A program made the translations under genes and the position numbers. Below are positions 60,473-64,000 of a stretch of 64,000 bases of DNA, piece by piece (positions within the stretch are counted from its first letter, which is position 1; each line of letters starts with the position of its first letter). The notes beneath the pieces are model-generated. The model ran no database searches. It had not been told where the DNA came from and saw nothing but the letters and a program-made list of their open reading frames with translations. Source of the stretch: Enterococcus raffinosus. Its GTDB lineage: Bacteria > Bacillota > Bacilli > Lactobacillales > Enterococcaceae. Where the stretch lies: contig NZ_JXLA01000001.1 in the NCBI RefSeq assembly GCF_001886185.1, forward strand, positions 124,001 through 188,000, given 5' to 3'.

Positions 60473-60499
60473 CGTCATTAACTGATTGCTACTTTTTTT
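60468..60499 (+). terminator. Terminator of the Abi-C cargo gene
   Basis: GTAGCGTCA...TGATTGCTAC with one bulge, then T7. It would cut transcription inside the ICE transfer operon unless read through. Confidence 0.7.
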
Positions 60500-60532
60500 A
60501 TGACTATTTTTATAAAAAGGATGTGATAAGAA

Positions 60533-61033
60533 TTGGAAATGAAAGTCTATGTGGCAAATTTAGGACGGTATAATGAAGGTGAATTAGTCGGAGCATGGTT
60601 TACTCCACCAATTGATGAGGAAGAAATGGCAGAAAGAATCGGTTTAAATGAGGACTACGAAGAATATGCAATACATGATTTTGAGCTTCCTTTTGATGTG
60701 GACGAATACACGCCGATTAGTGAAATCAACCGTCTATGTGAAGCCATTCAAGAAATCGAAGGTACACCTATTTATAATGAACTCAAAGAAATTCAAGGCA
60801 TGTGGTTTAGTAGCTTGGAAGAATTACTGGAAAACAAAGAGGATATTCATTGTTATAGTGATTGTGATTCGATGGAAGATGTCGCCCGTTATTACGTGGA
60901 AGAAACAGGACAGCTTGGTGAAGTCCCTTCCAATTTACAAAATTATATTGACTACCAATCTTTGGGACGTGATATGGAAATAGAGGGTAATTACCTAGTT
61001 ACCTCTCATGGGGTATTTGAATATTGTCAGTAA
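60533..61033 (+). CDS. ardA: ArdA anti-restriction protein (Tn916 Orf18)
   Basis: 166 residues, TTG start at 60533 (ATG at 60539 also possible). VYVANLGRYNEGELVGAWFT at the N-terminus and YEEYAIHDFELPFDVDEYT are ArdA hallmarks; highly acidic throughout, as expected for a B-DNA mimic that occupies type I restriction enzymes. Protects the incoming ICE. Its presence next to a PARIS-like gene is notable. Confidence 0.95.
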   Translation: MEMKVYVANLGRYNEGELVGAWFTPPIDEEEMAERIGLNEDYEEYAIHDFELPFDVDEYTPISEINRLCEAIQEIEGTPIYNELKEIQGMWFSSLEELLENKEDIHCYSDCDSMEDVARYYVEETGQLGEVPSNLQNYIDYQSLGRDMEIEGNYLVTSHGVFEYCQ

Positions 61034-61088
61034 GTTTAACAATCCGTGTTATAATTAAATTAATAAATAGCACGGAGAGGTATAAATT

Positions 61089-61727
61089 ATGGTAAATGTA
61101 TTTGAAAATCTTAAACTATTAAAACTAGACATGAAAGATAAAGGCTGGGTGATAGATTCCTTTTACTTTCGTTACAAACAGCAAAATTATATTGTACTTG
61201 TTAAGCTATTTGAAAAAGAGGAAAAAGTTCCAGAATATGCTCTGTTAAAACTAGAATTTTTAAAGGAAAACGATTTTTCAGATATGCTAGCTGTCTATGC
61301 TAATTCGGTAAAATTATATACAGACACGAAAACAATAAGAGAATATTTTGGTATCGAATACAGTAGTAACTTGGGAGATGTTTTATTTCAATTTAGCCAA
61401 ACTCTTGCTCGATTTATTCCGACAGAAGTTAGTGAGAAGAAAAATGAAGACCAAAAAGAAGCCATGTGTTTCTCATTAAGTCAAAGTGATTCAGAAGATC
61501 CCAGAAAAAAATATTGTTTTTCAGTTAGAAGAAATCCTTTAAAGGGAAATGGTGAGCTGGGAAAACGAAGTCCTTTTAATGACAATAAAACGAGATTGTA
61601 TAGACCCAGCTTATATGAACGATTAGGGTCAGATACCAATTTAAGTTTCAGATATTCAATGAATCCAGATGATGAAGAAACTGATGAAGGTATTATTGCA
61701 AAATGGACAAAAAATAAAATTGAATAG
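61089..61727 (+). CDS. DUF6037-like protein, ICE cargo
   Basis: 212 residues, GGAGAGGTA site. FENLKLLKLDMKDKGWVIDS (part), FYFRYKQQNYIVLVKLF, KEEKVPEYALLKLEFLK, then a charged C-terminus with SFRYSMNPDDEET. Fits DUF6037 from accessory regions of Firmicutes. Function unknown. AT-rich, inserted between ArdA and Orf17, with its own terminator. Confidence 0.65.
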   Translation: MVNVFENLKLLKLDMKDKGWVIDSFYFRYKQQNYIVLVKLFEKEEKVPEYALLKLEFLKENDFSDMLAVYANSVKLYTDTKTIREYFGIEYSSNLGDVLFQFSQTLARFIPTEVSEKKNEDQKEAMCFSLSQSDSEDPRKKYCFSVRRNPLKGNGELGKRSPFNDNKTRLYRPSLYERLGSDTNLSFRYSMNPDDEETDEGIIAKWTKNKIE

Positions 61728-61738
61728 TTAAAGCATTG

Positions 61739-61771
61739 AAAGAGCAATCACCTATTTTGATTGTTCTTTTT
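61739..61771 (+). terminator. Terminator of the DUF6037 cargo gene
   Basis: AAAGAGCAATCA / TGATTGTTCTTT stem with one G-T pair, then T run. Confidence 0.8.
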
Positions 61772-61798
61772 CTATTTTTACGGAAAGGACGTGAAGAC

Positions 61799-62194
61799 AT
61801 GAAAAAAATAAGAAGTTACACCAGTATTTGGTCAGTAGAAAAAGTGATTTATGCGATTAATGATTTACAACTCCCTTTCCCAATTACCTTTACGCAAATG
61901 ACATGGTTTATCGTTTCTTTGTTTGTCGTCATACTCTTTGGCAGTTTACCACCACTTTCTCTGATTGACGGAGCACTACTCAAATACTTAGGGATTCCCA
62001 TTGTTCTCACTGGGTTCATGTGCCAAAAGACCTTTGACGGAAAGAAACCCTATGGATTTCTAAAGTCTATCATTACCTATGCTCTACGCCCTAAAGTAAC
62101 CTACGCTGGCAAACAAATACGATTAAAAAAAGAAACAATGAATGAATCGATTACGATTGTAAGGAGTGAACAACTAGATGGCATATCCGATTAA
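61799..62194 (+). CDS. Tn916 Orf17-like TcpE-family membrane protein
   Basis: 131 residues from the ATG at 61799, after AAAGGACGTG. Two membrane helices (about 33-75), opening RSYTSIWSVEKVIYAIND and GKKPYGFLKSIITYALRPK typical of TcpE. Component of the conjugative channel. Overlaps the next gene by 17 bp. Confidence 0.88.
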   Translation: MKKIRSYTSIWSVEKVIYAINDLQLPFPITFTQMTWFIVSLFVVILFGSLPPLSLIDGALLKYLGIPIVLTGFMCQKTFDGKKPYGFLKSIITYALRPKVTYAGKQIRLKKETMNESITIVRSEQLDGISD

Positions 62195-64000
62195 ATATAT
62201 GGAAGATAATCTCGTATTTAATCATGATGGCGAAGTATTCGCTTATTATGAATTAATTCCCTATAATTACAGTTTTTTAAGTTCCGATGAAAAAATTCAA
62301 GTTCATGATAATTTCTGTCAATTGATTGCCCAAAATCGTGATGGCAAGATTCATGCTCTGCAACTAGCAACCGAATCAAGTATTCGAGCCACACAGGAAC
62401 AATCGAAAAAAGAAATCACTGGACGATTAAAAGAGATAGCTTACGAAAAAATAGATGAACAGACCGAAGCGTTAATTTCTATGATTGGTGACAATCAAGT
62501 AGACTATCGCTTTTTTATTGGTTTTAAACTCTACCTCAATGAACAGGAAGTATCCGTAAAAAATGTTGGGAAAGAAATTCAAAAAGCATTTGCGGAATTC
62601 TTTCATGGTGTGAATCACAAATTAATGGGCGATTTTGTTTCTATGCCTATGGCGGAAATCGAACGCTTTTCTAAGATGGAACAGTTGTTAGAAAGTAAAT
62701 TATCCAGACGCTTTCAGATTCGTAAATTGGAGAAAGATGATTTTGGTTATATTATTGAACATCTTTACGGGCAAACAGGTGTCCCTTTTGATGACTACGA
62801 CTACCATTTACCGAAAAGATACGAAGATAAAAAAGTGTTGGTAAAGAAATACGATATTCTCAAACCCACTCGCTGTTTAATCGAAGAAAATCAACGCTAT
62901 TTACGGATTGAACAGGAAGATACCACTACTTATGTGGCGTATTTTACAATTAATAGTATTGTTGGTGAATTGGATTTCCCTAATAGTGAAATTTTTTATT
63001 ACCAGCAACAGCAGTTTACTTTCCCCGTTGATACCAGTATGAATGTTGAAATTGTCGCCAATAAAAAAGCCTTATCTACCGTTCGCAATAAAAAGAAAGA
63101 ACTGAAAGATTTAGATAGCCACGCATGGGAAAGCGACAACGAAACCAGTACTAATGTGGTGGACGCTTTAGAATCTGTCGATGAATTAGAAAGTAATTTA
63201 GACCAAACCAAAGAATCTATGTACAAACTAAGCTATGTGGTACGGGTATCGGCAAAGAATTTGGACGAGCTGAAACAACGTTGTGATGAAGTAAAAGATT
63301 TTTATGATGATCTGTCTATCAAATTAGTACGACCTTTTGGCGATATGCTAGGCTTGCATAATGAATTTATTCCCTCAAGCAAGCGATATATCAATGACTA
63401 TATTCAATATGTCACGTCGGATTTTTTGGCTGGTCTTGGTTTCGGTGCTACACAAATGATTGGTGAAAATTCTGGTATTTACGTCGGTTACAATCTCGAT
63501 ACAGGCAGAAATATTTATCTCCAACCTAGCCTTGCAAGTCAAGGAATTAAAGGCTCTGTAACAAATGCATTAGCGTCCGCTTTTATTGGTTCATTAGGTG
63601 GCGGAAAATCATTCTCTAACAATATGCTGGTCTATTATTCAGTACTCTTTGGCGGACAGGCAACCATTGTTGACCCAAAAGCTGAACGTGGTGAATGGAA
63701 AGAAACCTTACCTGATATTGCCCATGAAATCAATATTGTTAATCTCACGAGTGAGAACGACAATAAAGGGTTACTTGACCCTTATGTGATTTTAAAACTC
63801 CCGAAAGATTCAGAAAGCCTTGCCATTGATATTCTCACGTTCTTAACAGGTATTTCCAGCCGAGATAGCGAGAAGTTTCCTGTCCTGCGTAAAGCTATTC
63901 GGAGTGTAACTCAAAGCAAACAACGAGGGTTGTTATTGGTGATTGATGAATTGCGAAAAGAAGATACGCCCATCAGCAATAGTATTGCTGACCATATCGA
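62178..64000 (+). CDS. Tn916 Orf16-like VirB4/TcpF conjugation ATPase, 3' part outside window
   Basis: Open frame from ATG 62178 (AAGGAG site) to the window edge, 607 codons seen, no stop. MAYPIKYMEDNLVFNHDGEV is the Orf16 opening. Walker A GSLGGGKSFSNN lies at about nt 63589-63624, preceded by ASAFI, and VDPKAERGEW follows. Powers assembly of and substrate transfer through the type IV secretion channel. Confidence 0.93.
   Translation, partial: MAYPIKYMEDNLVFNHDGEVFAYYELIPYNYSFLSSDEKIQVHDNFCQLIAQNRDGKIHALQLATESSIRATQEQSKKEITGRLKEIAYEKIDEQTEALISMIGDNQVDYRFFIGFKLYLNEQEVSVKNVGKEIQKAFAEFFHGVNHKLMGDFVSMPMAEIERFSKMEQLLESKLSRRFQIRKLEKDDFGYIIEHLYGQTGVPFDDYDYHLPKRYEDKKVLVKKYDILKPTRCLIEENQRYLRIEQEDTTTYVAYFTINSIVGELDFPNSEIFYYQQQQFTFPVDTSMNVEIVANKKALSTVRNKKKELKDLDSHAWESDNETSTNVVDALESVDELESNLDQTKESMYKLSYVVRVSAKNLDELKQRCDEVKDFYDDLSIKLVRPFGDMLGLHNEFIPSSKRYINDYIQYVTSDFLAGLGFGATQMIGENSGIYVGYNLDTGRNIYLQPSLASQGIKGSVTNALASAFIGSLGGGKSFSNNMLVYYSVLFGGQATIVDPKAERGEWKETLPDIAHEINIVNLTSENDNKGLLDPYVILKLPKDSESLAIDILTFLTGISSRDSEKFPVLRKAIRSVTQSKQRGLLLVIDELRKEDTPISNSIADHI

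Larger units (their letters stand above)
54756..64000 (+). mobile_element. Left portion of a Tn916-family integrative and conjugative element
   Basis: Genes appear in Tn916 order: Orf23, Orf22, Orf21, Orf20, Orf19, Orf18 (ArdA), Orf17, Orf16. Extra genes interrupt this order after Orf22, Orf20, Orf19 and Orf18. The right half (Orf15-Orf13, regulatory genes, xis/int) lies outside. No end sequence could be recognised, so the left boundary might lie farther left and include the Gabija genes. Confidence 0.88.

Overview
The window looks like the chromosome of a low-to-mid GC lactic Firmicute, most likely an Enterococcus (inference). Supporting features are LPXTG and MucBP surface proteins, an Fst-type toxin, a ComK-like protein with small DUF1659/DUF2922 genes, a mccA-yrrT-luxS operon, MazEF, and a Tn916-family conjugative element. 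The sequence identifies no species. No rRNA, tRNA or CRISPR array was seen.

Layout. 1-9 kb: iron-linked membrane gene, CapA-like lipoprotein, AraC regulator, then a sugar locus: GH4 phospho-alpha-glucosidase, PTS EIICB, ChbG-like deacetylase, divergent RpiR regulator, secreted GH16 glycanase. 9-13 kb: thiol/electrophile-type genes (HxlR regulator, nitroreductase, quinone-reductase-like dehydrogenase), MazEF, aldo/keto reductase. 13-20 kb: large LysM/coiled-coil/CAP-like surface protein, XRE/DUF3796 pair, luciferase-like monooxygenase, GNAT. 20-23 kb: Fst-like toxin, DUF2922/DUF1659 cluster, comK-like gene. 23-30 kb: lipoprotein, beta-lactamase-fold hydrolase, orphan membrane protein, and an unusual kinase / unknown protein / winged-helix module. 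30-33 kb: reverse transsulfuration and LuxS operon behind a leader peptide with four consecutive Cys codons and an attenuator-like terminator. 34-41 kb: response-regulator-like gene with an LPXTG MucBP protein, TetR, two VOC dioxygenase/glyoxalase genes, small regulators.

41-54.7 kb is a defence island: an RloC/PrrC-like anticodon-nuclease gene interrupted by an exact 14-bp tandem duplication, a DinG-like helicase with two in-frame TAA codons, a fused AAA-ATPase/TOPRIM protein resembling a one-gene PARIS (AriA-AriB), an intact IS256-family insertion with 8-bp target duplication, and a Gabija-like GajA-GajB pair. From 54.7 kb to the window end is the left part of a Tn916-family ICE (Orf23, 22, 21, 20, 19, 18/ArdA, 17, start of 16). 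It carries extra genes at module junctions: a Mom-like DNA-modification protein, an Abi-C protein and a DUF6037 protein. The Abi-C and DUF6037 genes each have their own terminator.

Together the island and ICE pair defence functions (tRNA cleavage, PARIS-like, Gabija, Abi) with counter-restriction functions (ArdA, Mom-like) in adjacent DNA. The most novel-looking features are the cysteine attenuator, the kinase module, the reversible-looking rloC disruption and the PARIS-like/ArdA juxtaposition.
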